The position numbers and the translations under genes are program-made. Below are positions 11,688 through 25,500 of a stretch of DNA of 64,000 nucleotides, one piece after another (within the stretch, counting starts at the first letter, position 1; every line of letters starts with the position of its first letter). The stretch covers positions 3,415,710 through 3,479,709 of the forward strand of contig JAQFVV010000064.1 of NCBI GenBank assembly GCA_028023455.1, read 5' to 3'. Under the pieces are notes generated by a model. It saw only the letters and a list, made by a program, of their open reading frames with translations, made no database searches and was not told the DNA's origin. Origin of the DNA: Epiperipatus broadwayi. Taxonomy: Eukaryota; Onychophora; Udeonychophora; Euonychophora; Peripatidae.

Positions 11688-12171
11688 AAATATATATCTC
11701 ATTTAATAATATACTGTCTATGCTCTTAAAAACTAGGATTTGAAGCAAGATCAAGTAAAGACTGACAATTTCTACAAGTTCCAGATGAGCTTAATATTTT
11801 TTTTTTTTCAGATATAGAAATCTCATAATCAGTTCAGATAACTCAATAATTATTATAGATTGTTAGCAGTTTAGGTAGAGAGTAAAACAAAAAAAAGATT
11901 CTTTAACTAGCATGAAAAGTATTCATGTCCATAAAACATTGAAGATGCTGCTATGTAATGAATAATTGAAAGCTATTTTTTAACTCTCATGTCTCTTTGC
12001 ATGTATATAAAATATATGGATATTTAAGATCAATCATTACGAGTAATATGATATACATAGTTAAGATAACGATTACCCAAACATCAGGGTTACCCAACTT
12101 CACAATTTTGAAGTATAGTAAGTACAACTTCTAAAACTTAGATATTCATTTCTTATTATTTATTCACATAG

Positions 12172-12389
12172 AGAGCGTCCCAATAGCTCAAACAAGCTCG
12201 TAATTAACAAGTGCGGTTATGAGAAATATTTAAAATCTCTATCCAGAACACTCTTATAGCCCTCCACTGACGTGGGCCATAAGCTCGAAACCATGGTCTG
12301 GAGATAAGAGTGTTCTGGATAGAGATTTTAAATATTTCTCATAACCACACTTGTTAATTACGAGCTTGTTTGAGCTATTGGTACGCTCT
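12172..12389. mobile_element. Near-perfect foldback element with hammerhead loop (H2)
   Basis: Arms of 86 bp (12172-12257 and 12304-12389) differ at only two positions. The 46-nt centre is not a random loop: on the plus strand it reads as a type I hammerhead whose helix I continues into the arms. The element has no coding capacity. Its arms do not match H1, but the central motif order and spacing do. The low divergence of the arms suggests recent insertion or gene conversion. Confidence 0.85.
12262..12303 (+). ncRNA. Type I hammerhead ribozyme motif (H2)
   Basis: CUCCA (12262-12266) pairs with UGGAG (12299-12303) as proximal helix I, which then extends through a small internal loop into the long arms. 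The first core box is CUGACGU (12267-12273), one change from CUGANGA at its last base. Helix II is GGGC with GCUC around a CAUAA loop (13 nt in all), followed directly by GAAAC (12287-12291). Helix III is ACC/GGU closed by AU, and the cleavage triplet is GUC (12296-12298). The changed A9 position may weaken or abolish activity. Confidence 0.68.
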
Positions 12390-14636
12390 GTGTATTTTTG
12401 TAACTACAAGCTCATTAAAAGTAATGTCACGTTATATATGACGTGCTTTTTTAATTATTATTATTTATTAGAAGTACATAGTAAGGATTTTTTTAAAAAT
12501 CAGAATAGTTTAAGTTTGAAATCAAATTTCTGTACAAAAATAATTCTATTTTTTTATTTTTTTTTTTACATTATCATGATTTATTGAATTCCATCTTCTT
12601 CAAATGGTGTCCCATATATCTTTACAAAATAAATATTATTTGAAGTTTTATATTTCCACTAGAATTCAAATGTTTAAAAACAATGAGTATCCTGGGATTA
12701 ATAAGTATGCAAATTACATTTTTTGTTTGAAGGTGGAAAATTGACTCTGACTATTCTTTCTGTAAAAAAAAAAAAAAAAAACTCCAGATGTCAAAAATTT
12801 TAATAATATTAAATAATTAACTCGTTGAAAAGAAATCAAAACTTTAAAGAAGACTTACGGATAGTTGAAACTATTAGTAGTAAACATCATATTAAAAAGC
12901 AAGTGGTGCAATAAGTATGTGATTTGCTGTTTATTATAAATTTAAAATTTACTTACTAAAATTGTACAAATTTATAAATTTCTGAATAGAACTTTATCAC
13001 TGTTTTATTTCGATGCATTTACATATTTTCATTCAAATTTATACATTTTTTAATGAGATTGTTAATTTATTACTTCAATTTCGGGAAATTTCATTTCCTC
13101 AAAATATTTTTTTTCTTTACAAACCATTTCCTACATTATTTTTTTTTATAATATACAACATAACAAAATAATAATTTTGCAAAATTGGATAGCCTTATTT
13201 ATTTGATTCTCTGAATCATCTTTAATTTTTTTTAAAAATTGATGTCCTGATTATATATATAAGCTAATAGTAGATATGCAATTATATGAAAAAATATTTC
13301 TACTAAATAATAGCAGAATTAAAAAATGTTTTAAATGTAGTAATGCACAAGACGAAATGGGTGAGAATGAATAAAATAATAGCTTACATTAACTACACTT
13401 GATTTACGTTCCTGTATGGGGTATTGTTAATTGGAGCTGCAATTGGGCCCACAATGACTTACTTGAGATTATTCTGTAGAATTTCATTAACGGTTTTTCT
13501 ATATATCTGATAGTAAAAACTAAAATACATATTCATTGATAAAAATTTTAATAAAAAGTAAATTTCAATAGCATTCAGACAATATTAAGAACTTGCAGTT
13601 TCAAGTGAAGAGCGGGCAGGGATAGGATTTCAAATAAAGAGGCTTCTCATTGATTATGATAATTTGCTTTTGTTTAAAATCTAGAAATTAAAAATCATCA
13701 GTTTACAGTAGAATATTTATTTCATTTTTCTAAAATTAAATTATGCTTGAAAATTTTCATTTTTAAAGAAAAATATATTAAGTGCAAAGTCCTAATGTAA
13801 AACAGAAAATTATAGTGAAAACAATGTTTTTTTAAATTATAAATCGTCTAGTTTTTTTTTTAATTTCAAATTGAATTTTTTACATTTCAAAAATTAACTT
13901 TTTGAATGCAGTCTTTATTCAAACAATATTTAATTTAAATTTACTAATTATTAAGGTTTATTCCTTCAAGAAAATGTATTTTGCTGAAAAGGCCAAAATA
14001 ATTTTTTTTGTTCACTTTGCCGTTTCAATTTATTCTTTTTTTTTAATTTCAAAGTTCATACATTAAATTTACGATTATTTTTTGTTTGTAAGGTTAACAT
14101 TTTAATGAATACATTGAAATATGCAAATAATTTATGAAGAATAAAAGTTTATTCATTGAAAATAAATAAGCATAAAAATGTACCAATTTGGCCTAATAAC
14201 ATTTTCTTAAATTGAACACCAGAAAGTTAAAACCAATAAATACTAAACAAAATATACAAGCTGTGAAGAATATGGATAAATTAAAATTGCAAAAAATGAA
14301 ATTTACTCTTTCTTATGAGAACACGAGATATTTGTGCATCAAAGCAACAGGCTGATACTTCTGTCTAATTGATCAAACTTCAATTTAAACATCTTTACTC
14401 CGTGAATCCACCATTCTCAATAGCATTAGGAAAATGATGTCTCGGAAACTATTCTAAACTGTTTCACATACCTAGGAAAAATTTATTTCAAAATATTAAA
14501 TTCAAAAGAATTTTAGTCAATCAAAATGTATTTTTTAATATCCATTCTGAAAAATAATTAGATTGGAATTTAATCATTTTTGATTAAAGTTTTTACTTCT
14601 CCAATTTTTGAGAAATATGTATAATTATAAGAGTAA
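12390..14636. other. AT-rich noncoding stretch
   Basis: I see homopolymer runs (for example poly-A near 12764-12781) and no supported gene or repeat family. Confidence 0.5.
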
Positions 14637-15463
14637 TGTGATGTGATGTACTGTGGCTTCTCCTTAAACGAAGTCAAGAATATCTCAGCAATTATGCCCA
14701 GATAAACCTGTTAGCCACTTAATTTTCCATTCCCCACTCTAAGTTTTCCCATATTCTGCTCCATCCCATTTCCACAACATAATCTTTGTCAACTCTATAG
14801 CCTTTATATCTAAATTCCCTTTATCTTTTCCCAAACCCAACATAAAAACCAATAATTCACTTTCTGTATAATCACTTTTTTCATATTTATTCTTTCATAA
14901 CTTCATTATATGTACCCTTTTTGTTTTCAAGCATTTACATTCAATTAACAAATGCCTAATATTTTCTATTCCTTCCTTACATAATTTACAAAATAAATCA
15001 CCCATATTTTGCCATTTACATGTAAATTCTCTTGTAGCTAAAGATCCCGTTCGAGCCTTAAACAATAAACTACTTTCCTTACTATTATCATATATTAACT
15101 CACAACTAATATTCTGTTTATTTCTATATATATGTAAACTCTTTTTACTCTCCATATTATTTTTCCATCTCTCTAACTCCCTATTCTTTATTAATAAATC
15201 TATTCTTTTATCCCATTCCTTACTACTATAACACTCAACAATCCTCTTAACACAATCATCCCATCTTTTGTACAAATATACTGATATAAATTCTTTATCC
15301 AAATCTTTTGCATACCGCATTACCTTTCTTGTTACCTCCCTTTACTCATAACCTAATTAAATACTATTTTGGCTATTCTTTTATTATCCATAAACTGCAA
15401 TCTACTAACCATTTTCATTTTACTTTTTGCATCTCTCATATGAAAACTTGACCATCCCATTTC
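14637..15463 (-). mobile_element. Non-LTR retrotransposon (LINE), 5'-truncated copy B
   Basis: This copy matches LINE copy A from its CATCACATCAC-type 3' tail and hairpin through the C-terminal coding region. The longest open stretch (14895-15320) encodes the RT C-terminal domain ending in a Cys-x2-Cys ... His-x4-Cys-type cluster (FCKLCKEGIENIRHLLIEC). A frameshift lies near 15320-15345, where copy A has extra bases. Homology with copy A stops at about 15463. Both copies lie in the same orientation, 6.1 kb apart. Confidence 0.85.
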
Positions 15464-16506
15464 ATAATAAATGGATGCACTTGGTGGAATTACTGCATGG
15501 ATTTTTTTCTCTTATTAACAGCATGTGTAAGCATATGAAATGATGATCATGTGCTATATAATTATAATTGTTAAAAATGTTATCTAGCAAAATAAGTCTG
15601 TTATAAATCATAAGATTTCACATATGAGAAATTCAAAGAACAAAGAACGTTCATGTCTATATGCTGAAAATAATAGACATATAAAAATAAATATAAAAAC
15701 CAGAATTTAAATAAAAGAAATGATCAATTAAAAAGGCACTATTATCTTTTACACTGTTTTCATTATAAATTTGTAAAGCCAGTAGGTAATTTATAATTTC
15801 TTTTAAATAAGCAAAACAAAGAGGTAGATGAAAGAGCTATCTATTTAAGATTAAGCAATCGTCCACTGCATATAAGCAAATACTATGCATTAAGAGTAAT
15901 AATTTATACCATTTTTATTTTAGAACCACTTATTAAGCTTGAATAACAGATATACATTAAATAATAATGCCACATTCAAATCACTAAACTAGATTCTAAC
16001 TAATGGTTTCATTGACGAATAGCATTGTATTACACAAACATCCAGCAACCATCTTTATTTCTTAAAACAAGCAAAAACTCACTATACATATTTCTTGCAA
16101 ACCAGTGAAGCTAGGCTTGAAATCACAATAGATGACTCTGAATAGAATAAATAAAAATGATTAATCTTTGTTCTCTTTCTATTAAAAACTGTCCATAATA
16201 ACCAAAAGCACTCAATTGGTGATGTAGTCAATAACAGTTCTGTTCTTGGTTATAAGGCTTAACGTATGAAAAAAAACTAATAGCAAAATAAATACTTGTC
16301 TGAAATTTTATAATTGTAGAATTTTACTTATGGTTAAATATTGAATTATTTCCATTATCTAATTGAAAAATTAAATATTTTTTAGAAAATTTCAAATTTT
16401 ATTTACATTTTTTTAAATACATTTAATTGTTACAGAAATCAACATTTTAAGTGGTATTTTCTCCTCTTCTTTGAGTTTGCTAACTTGACCAATGATACTG
16501 CTAGAG
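15464..16506. other. AT-rich stretch with a possible H1-like trace
   Basis: Near 16060-16110 a short sequence resembles the H1 terminal block (TTAAAACAAGCAAAAACTCA), and near 15530-15560 a GATCATGTG segment resembles the other H1 end. Both are weak. No gene is visible. Confidence 0.35.
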
Positions 16507-16584
16507 CATGGATTGAACCCATAATCTTTTATATTCATGAACATTGGATTTAAATGATGCTCTAACCAGCTAAGCTATTTGCCT
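16507..16584 (-). repeat. tRNA-like (Pol III) relic, possibly SINE head
   Basis: On the minus strand an A box (TAGCTTAGCTGG, plus 16566-16577) and a B box (GGGTTCAATCC, plus 16510-16520) are present. The D arm pairs (GCTT with GAGC), and a seven-base anticodon loop would put AAT in the anticodon position. The acceptor stem does not pair and the region between anticodon and T arm is too long, so this is a relic or tRNA-derived repeat and not a functional tRNA-Ile. Confidence 0.6.
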
Positions 16585-18289
16585 AATAGATTATGAAAAT
16601 AACTCAACATGTAACTACTAATTCTTTCATTGTTTAAATAGATAATCCTGAGAATGGTTTAAAGCATTTGAATGCCTAACATTTGAATTCCACCTATAAA
16701 ATTCTCCAAGCTAATCAAACTGTTTGGATTCTCTATTCTGCTTATTTAAATCAAGGTGACTAAAATATATCCATACTAATGGAGTCATTAATGTTTGGGA
16801 GAGGGAAAAATAATTCAGCCAAAATTTCAGATATAAATATGAAAACGCTTTTTTTTTATTAGAAAATCTCTCATGATAAATGAACCCATCATTCAAAAAA
16901 GACTTTGAGACATACATTCTCTCTCAACAATGGGAATCATGATCAACCTGTTTAGATATGTCATGTAGAAGTAGCAGAAATCTGACCATCTTTTCAAAGC
17001 AAACACCCAAGGTCCATCTACTTGAGGTTCATGATTTCTCTAGTTCACAGCATGGATGCTAGTATCATGCAATACCAATAGTTGGTTTATTGCAGCATCC
17101 TGCCATGGTAATATTTCTGACAAAGTCAAATCTGGCAATCAACAACAACTGCAAGATAAACGAAAATTGTAACTATTCTTATTATTTATTGAAAAAACTG
17201 AAAAAGTAGGCAATTTGTCACTATTTGCTTAGTAGTGATTCGATGGCTCCTGCAGATATGTAAAAAAAACTATAGAGCACATATAAAATTGGTACCAATA
17301 CCTTTTACAAATTAAAAAGTAAATGATTATTTAATGCTAATTAATATTAGCCATTATAAGAACAAAACAACTAGATAAAGAACTTTATTTAAAAAACCTG
17401 AATACAATGGAGGAAAGTAATATGAGCATTGAATAAACAATATCAGGCTATGTACAAACAGAATAAAAAACAAATATAGTATTCAAGCCAAAAAATAGAA
17501 CTGAATGATTATACAAGAAGGGGTGAAAAGAATAGAATAAAAAATAAACATAGTTATTTGGCTGTATATAAAACAATGAGTTATAATACAGAATCAACTT
17601 TTTAGAAAGAAACTTTGGCAACAGAAACAAATATGATCGTGATTTAAAAATAAAATAAAAATGATAATCCTAAGCATCCATAAGCTGAAGACTTTTAAAA
17701 AAAAATAATCATTATCATTAACAATCACTCATATAATGAATGAATAAGGCCAATCTAATTTTAGAAAAAGAAAAAAATCAACTAGAAAAAATAAAATAAA
17801 AATAAAAAAGATTGGAGTCAGAAGCCTATAATAACTAATCCCTGTAATTATTATCTAAAGTCAGAGATGCAAAATAAGACAGAAAGAGAATATGTTTAAA
17901 AAAAAAAAAAAACAGAACATCTTGTCTACAGTAAGTTTTTGACTATTACTATCTACTAACATCAGCATGACTACATTTTTCAAAAGATGATATATCAAAT
18001 TTATCACTACAAAAAATAGAATGGCATTTATATCCATTGTTTTAAATAATTTGATAACTGTTTCTTTTTTCGATAACTATGTTTCCTTTTTATATCCTTA
18101 TCATTAAATTGCGTAATCCAAGACTAGTGGATAATGTAATCTAAAGGCGTTTGTTTATATAAATAGATAGATAGCCATCATCTATTTATCTAGTCATCTA
18201 TTTACTCATCAATCTATCTATTTAACTGTTACCTTATATCATTAAGTGAGCATCTCAAGTATTATTACATTTCAGTCTCATTCTCCTAC
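16585..18289. other. AT-rich noncoding stretch
   Basis: Contains oligo-A tracts and GATA/ATCT-type simple sequence near 18165-18235. No supported gene. Confidence 0.5.
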
Positions 18290-18880
18290 AGGTTTAACTT
18301 AAAAATTCTTTAGTTGAATAGAACAACTAAATACCCAATAATAACGCTATATCAATATCCTTCAACTGATTTCTGGCCATTGATTATCTTTAAGGATTTG
18401 GCTATTATGCATATGAATGCAAATTCTCCCTCTTCATGTCAACAGGGTTTTAGAGAAAAGACAGAATCTTGAATAAATTATCATTAATAAAAAAAAAAAA
18501 AAGGCAAATTATTATACATCCTAACTTGAATAAAAATGATTAAAAAAAAAAAAACTAGAGATGAAACCGCTAATATCAAAAAAAAATAAGAAGGTTAAAT
18601 CAAAGCATTATTTGACAAATTTAAACAAAATCAGTGATGACATACAATTACTTCAAATTTCAATATTTAGAGCAGTGATTTCCTCTATTCTAGTCCAGAG
18701 CCATCTAGTGTAGGCTTGAATAACTAATAGATACCAAAAGATACTGCTATGTCCTTATCAGCAGTCAGGTTTTTGTCAGTTCATCATCTTCAAGGATTTA
18801 GTTGCTAGATATGGGAGTGCAAATTCTCCATTACAATTGTCTATATAGAAAAATAGTCTTGAGAATGTAAAAATGGCATT
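18290..18880. repeat. Diverged direct repeat pair, period about 400 bp
   Basis: The segment around 18300-18460 and that around 18690-18870 share an ordered series of blocks: a TTGAATA..ACTAA block, a CTAT..CCTT block, CTTTAAGGATTT versus CTTCAAGGATTT, and TGCAAATTCTCC. The second unit begins with the CTAGTCCAGAGCCATCTA segment also found near 46825 and 55030. Where other repeats carry a hammerhead, these units keep complementary ATCCTT/AAGGAT flanks but only poor core boxes. Confidence 0.5.
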
Positions 18881-21800
18881 ATTAAGCTCCCAACCAAATC
18901 TCAAAATTTCAGACTGCATTCTGCAAGCTAAAGCTAAACCTACTTATTTAAATATTAGACAGTAATTGAAGTCCTAAAAATAAACTAGCAACACTTTGTA
19001 TAAAATAATAAATGCAGTATATCCTTTTTCATAATATTCATATTAGTGTGTACTTTAAGTATAAAAACTTTGCTCAACAGCACTAGTAAACTAAATACCT
19101 CAATATATCATCAGTAAAATCAATTTATTATCAGTTCATCATAGGGATAAAATTATATATAGCAAATACTGATTTCTGAATTACAAAGCTAGATGTTGTA
19201 CAATGTGTAACAAATCTCTTTAGACTTTAAAACCCACAAGAATAAGTATTGAATAAAATCAATAAAACATCAAACAGTGATAAAAAGAGATCATGATTGA
19301 CTTCTGATTTTTGGCAATCTTTTAGTAAAAGCAATTGATTTTCATTGTATCATCTAGTAGCCATCTTTACTTTGATTCTGCTATTCATGTTTTTAGCTTT
19401 AAATCTGGACACATCCTAAGCTATTGAATTTAAATCAATTTGTTTTCATAGTTATGTAAGTCTAACATTAAATAAAAGCTAATATTAACATTAACTTCTA
19501 CAGCTTAAATTAATTTGATAGAAGTCACATTATTAAAATGCCTAACAGTCTATGCATGTTCGATAATTTAGATGAGATTTATTTATTTTAAGGCAGAGGA
19601 GAATATTCTTAATATTATATAAAAATATTGATTATCAAAAAGCATCAACACTATCTGTAGATGCTTTTATTATCAACTTTCTCCAGTTTTACTGCATTCC
19701 GTTCCTTAACTTCTTATGCCAATATCGAATGTTATTAATCTACTTGGCATGTACCCTGGGAAATATCACAAATTAGTAGTTTATTATAATTAATTTTCTT
19801 TTGAAGTTATAGGAATTATAACATCTACAGACTATATCATACAGAAAGATATAGGTTTTTGTTGGCTTTTTTTAACCAAACATCAGACATAAGAATATAT
19901 AAACTAGTTTGACTGTCTTTGGAATTATATCACAATCTAAGAGCAACTTTGATGATTTGTATTACATTTTAAGAACATGGTAACATATTTGTCCATTCTG
20001 TTTAATTAGATATATGCATCAACACACCCACATACAAGAGATAAATTAAATGTAGATATCTTAATCAATTGATAAACTGGAACAAGTATAAAATAAATAT
20101 AATTTTTTTCATATACTTAGATATAATCTTACTTATTATACTTTAATAGTAACATTAACAGTAAAAAAAAAAAAACATCATTACAATATTCTCTTTATAT
20201 GCTTTATTTTTTCCAATTTTAATTTTTCAAAAAATACAAAAAAAAAAATAATAATACTGAATTATAAATGATTATGCTTTATTTACATATGATTTGATGA
20301 TCAAATTCTACTCAGAAGTGACAAAAATTGTTTTTTTTAGCCATATAAGGCAATCCTTATACAACAATATAGTTAGTGAATAAATTTGTAAACACAGACT
20401 TTTATTAATAATTATTAATCTGAATTACTTGCTATTAATGTCTCCAAACCAAGCAATCCACTAATTCAAAGACTCCAAAACGTGTTTTATATGCTACAAT
20501 GTTTACTGTCTTTGAAGGTTAAAATCTATTAAAAACTTAAAATGATAGATGGCCCAATAAATTTATGACATTAGATATTTCATCGTGAATTTAGGGGCCA
20601 AAAATAGTAAATATAATTTTAAAAAGATCATTGAAAAGTAAAAGCCATAATAAAAAAAAAAAATTAAATAAGATTTGTTGTAAAATAGATAAGAATTAAT
20701 TATGTCTGACAATTATATTAAATATAAAAAAAAAACGTAGTAAGATTCTTATATAATTTCATGCCGAATTGTCAAATTATACAAGACTATATTTCAAAGG
20801 AAATGTCCAAAAGTTAACAAAAACATACTCCATTTTACTTTTATAAATAACAAGTCTTAATTTTTATTAAAAACAGTAAGATGTCTTCAAAATGCAGTAA
20901 AAATTTAAGATGATATAGATTTGCTTACTATTTTTCTCTTAATTACCATCAAACGTAAATCAAAAAAACATCACTGCTGTAAAATGTCTTCAACATCTCA
21001 ACATTCTTCCCAAGCTAACCACTTCACTGCTAGAATGTTCAATGGTCTCAAGCAGCTTAACAAAGGATATTTCCTAATAAATTAACATATTGTAAAAGAC
21101 TAGCATAATAACATCATTCTCTCATTATACAAGGGTTTTAGATATACCATCTTCATCAGGAAAACTAGAATTTGAATGCTCAACATTAATGGCAAAATAA
21201 CTCAAACTTATATTGTTAATAAATGTGTTTTGTTCATTTTTAGTGTGAATAAATTCACAATCAACTCCAAGTATAAATGTTGTTCAACTATTAAAATATC
21301 ACTAAACACAGTGTATAAAAACAGAAACAACTTAGGACTCATTTGCAACTCTTTATAAAGATACACATCATACTCCTAAGGATATTACAAATTAATCTAT
21401 GCAAAAAATTATTGTAATCAGTCAAACCAGATGTCATCTTATAAGATTATAAATATTTGCATAACAGCTCATGGGTAACCAGTGGCAATTGGCAAAAAAT
21501 AAAAATGGTGAAAAATTATCATACATTCCATGTAATAGTGCATAAACACCATAATATATAATATTTATTGCAATTTTCTAACCATACTAGTGATATCATG
21601 TTATTCAACTTTTATGAAATTACCAAAATTTATCATGCTATTGAATAAACCTGTTTGCAGAAATAATGTTGTGAGAGTTATCTATATTGTCAATAACTAA
21701 ATAAAATGAGAGTTAAAATGTATAGCCATGTATATACACATACACACATACAAACATAATCCTTTGGTTCTTTTTTTTTTTGTTTTTTAATACATTTCTA

Positions 21801-22336
21801 CAATACAAATGTATTTTTATTTTGAATTGCCAATTTTCAATTTGTATTTTTTAAATTTTCATGAAAAATTTACTCATCACATGTATATATAAAAATAATG
21901 CATAGGTAATCTAAATTCTTGTTATTCTCCCATCAAAAATTTTAAATATTTAGTTTTCATAGAACTTACAAATAAAGTAATAAATGTGTAAATTCTACAT
22001 CATTAAGGAATAAAGCCATAAACACAGAATTATTATTATGACCATTGCAATTTTCAGACTGTTAATAGCTTTTTTGCAAATGAAGGAATTAAAATTTTCT
22101 TATTTACAGATTTTTTACAGGTAGAATACCATTAATCGACATTTTTTAAAGGTAAAATACCATTAATACAAAATTCCTCATTCCAAGTCTTTTTCGAACT
22201 TCACGAATAGATCTACGATATCCTCATTGTAAATTTAAACGTAAAAAAACAATCAATTTCAATTAAGCTCATGTATAATTGTTTACTGATTTTTTTTATA
22301 TTTAATTTTGTTTCTAAATATGTTTATATAAACAAA
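18881..22336. other. AT-rich intergenic DNA downstream of SF3B3
   Basis: I see many A/T homopolymers, a small hairpin near 19636-19675 (AAAGCATC with GATGCTTT), and no gene. Part of the right end may belong to the SF3B3 3' untranslated region. Confidence 0.5.
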
Positions 22337-22346
22337 TTTATTTATT
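22337..22346 (-). terminator. Candidate SF3B3 poly(A) signal (two overlapping AATAAA)
   Basis: On the minus strand two overlapping AATAAA hexamers occur about 235 nt after the SF3B3 stop codon. This is a plausible 3' UTR length, but in DNA this AT-rich the hexamer is frequent by chance. Confidence 0.4.
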
Positions 22347-22577
22347 ACAAAAACTTACAAAAAAACTTTTGAAATTTTGTTTGAAGTTTTTGAATTAACA
22401 GGTATTCAAATAAATGGTATTCTACAAGTATAAATGCAGAGAAAATAAAAAATATAGGAGAGAATAACAACTTTCTGACTACGTTATTTACATAACATAT
22501 GGATGAAAATGTAATATTAACTAAAATTTAAAAAAAAAAAATATCAAACATTTAACATGAAAACTAAAACCAAACAC

Positions 22578-25500
22578 TTAAAAAGCATATCTTGTTCTAA
22601 TGTCTTCCAGCCTTTTCGAAACTTCGCTTGGAGTACGGTCTAAGTCCTCAGATATACTCTTCTGTTTGCTCGCATCAATAGAATTAAACTGTTCACATAA
22701 ATCTCCATCAATTACATTTTTAACAGGAAAATAATAAGAGCGGTAAGATAAATGATCCCGACCACACAAAGGGGGATTTTCAGATCGCATATGCATTTCA
22801 AGATGTTGAAAAAAGTCATGATCTTCGTGGGATGTGAAAGGAACTAATATGCCAACACTTCCTGATAAAGTTGTATAAACTAAAGATTCTGGCCCTCCAG
22901 GAATTAATGTTGCTTTCTGAACAGATAAAACAACTTCCCCAACATGAAAATTAGCAATTACATCTGCTTTCTGAGATGCTCCATTTAACAAACCTCTATC
23001 CCAGAGTGCTTTATTTCCTGTTGGATCTTCATCAACTTCATCGGTGGTTCCTGGGGGGAGTCTGACAATAACAATATTGCCAAATTTATCAGCGCCTGCA
23101 ACAGTGTCATAATCAAGCATTGTTGCACAAGTAATCCAACGAGGATTAGTATCATCAGCAAAAATTATAAGCTGGTTTTCTTGGCGTTTGTAACGAACAA
23201 AATGAAAACTTTCCTGTACATCACATACAACTATTCGACTACCCATTGTCTGAATGGTAGTTATAATATGTGGAATGTGTTTATTTTCACATTTTCTAAG
23301 CAATTTCTTTTTACCTAAATCATATATTCTCAACAATCGTCCCACACCAATAAGAATTCTCCCCTGAAAAGGCGTAATAGCTGTTGGTACTTCTTCTACG
23401 GATGTTTTGTGTAGTAGTTCAAGTTCTTCTCCATTATTAATAAATTTGTATGTATAAATAAAACCACCTGAACACTGACGTGGATTAAGTTGAAGTTCTT
23501 TACCAACACCTACAAGAACAAATTGATCATCACCATGATTGGCAAATTTACACACTGCAACACAAAATGCTGCTTCATTTTGTTCCAAATGAATTACTTG
23601 CAAACTTTTGCCTTCAATTGGTTCAAGAACACGAATTATAGATGCCCACATTCCTGGACCTGCTTTAGGAGCTCCAAAAATAGTTTCTGGCAAATTCTCA
23701 TTTAAGAATGCTGCTGCCATTTCTGCTGCCAATTCTTGTTCATCCTCACCAGCAGCTTCTACCATTTCTTCAGCCATCTGTTGTTTACGCTGTTGTTTTG
23801 TATTTTCTGTATATGCATTGTGATCAGTTTCTATTTGAATAAGATGATTTAGTTCTGGATGAATCACAAATTTTCTTGGAGTATAGCTTAGGGCAGTAGA
23901 AACTTGATTAAATACAGCTCCCAATTTTTCTAAAGCTAAAATTCTTAAAGTATTAGTAGAAATAGCAACAATACCTTCAGGGCATTGTTCTGAGGCAAAA
24001 CCAGATGCATATTCCAATGATTCATATGATAATGGTGTCAAATGAAACCTATTCTGATGATAGTAACTTAGCCAAGAGCGACTAGACATAGCCAATACTG
24101 CTTCATTACCTTGCATACGAACTCTAAAAAGTTTAACAGGACGAGAACCAAGATACCTAGTTCGAGTATCAGACAGATCACCCGTAACAGGATCCAAAAC
24201 AGTTCGTAGTAATACACCATTTTGCAGTCCAATGTTTAAATACAAGACTCCTCGTTTGGCTCCTTCACTTTCTTCATGCGACTCTGAACCTCCCATTTCA
24301 GCAATACACAATGATTCAGCAGGTGCGGGTAAAGCTTGCATACTTAAAGGAGATAAGCAATCAGAAGGATCTAGTGAAATGATTCTAACAGTATTATCTA
24401 TTAAACCTACAGCCAAAAATCTTGAACGTTGTTCACCTCCAGGAATAGTAGCAAGAGCCATACAGATAACATCAGATGACATTTCTTTTCTTTCTGTATA
24501 TTCATTTAATTGACCCGATGGATCCATTTCAAAATAAACTATTTCTCCACCAGTCAATGCAATAACTACTTGTCTTTGATTTACAGCACATTTCATTATA
24601 GTTTTCTTACCCGGGGCTTTCCATTCATTGACTCTTTTGTCTGATCTAATATGGCGAATGCCATCAGGATAAATTTGTAACAAAGCATCATCTCCCAAAA
24701 GAGAACTGGAAAGAGTTGGTGTAGTTCCAAGAAATCCAGAATCAGTAACTTCTTCAACTGTTTCTCCAATTGAAAGTACTAGAGTAGCATTTACGAAAGA
24801 CACTATAATATAAGCATCATATTCATCTTCAAGAGTCTTTCGAACAGTCCATACAGCATTGGGATTACCGGGCAATTCCGAAACTGCCATTTCAGAAACT
24901 TCTAAACCATGTCTAAGAACACGCAGAGTGGATTTTGGTCCTCTTCCACAAGCAACATATAGTTGTGGAGTATCTTCATTAGCTAAATCTGCTATTTGAC
25001 AATGCATTATGGGAGACAAACTATCAAGTTCATCCACTAAGACCAAATTTTTTAAAGGTCGTGGGGCAAAAAAAAATGTATCTCCTTCTTCTAAGGGCAT
25101 AGCAGAACTGAATTCTGGCTCATCATCATCATCTCCAAGATGAGCAATTTGATACAAATAATGATTTCCAAATTCACTGGCTACAAATAAAAATCCTGTT
25201 TTTAATACACACAATGCAGTTGCAACTGGAACTGTATCAAAGTATTTTAAGCGTATTTCTGTTACCATATCATCATCAGTTTCTAAAGTAATTTTAAAAA
25301 TATCACCTTGCTCAGTTTGGGCTAAGAAAAAGAACATGGATTTTGTTTTATGAGTAGCACTACAAACAAAGATCATTCCTCTTTCCGGATCATCCAAGTC
25401 ATTTCGTCTTCTTGGAATGGGTGAACGAATATCAGGCTGATCTCCAAAATTTTTATATGTTATATAATTCTCAGAACAAATTAAAACACCACTGGGACCA

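Noticed and set aside
16507-16584. Functional tRNA-Ile (AAT)
   Set aside because: A and B boxes are good, but the acceptor stem is unpaired and the variable region too long.
21110-21165. CUGAUGA followed by a perfect AGAU/AUCU stem on the minus strand, resembling a hammerhead
   Set aside because: The second box reads AAAAC in place of GAAAC, and I could not find a paired helix I. Without genome copies it is not separable from chance.
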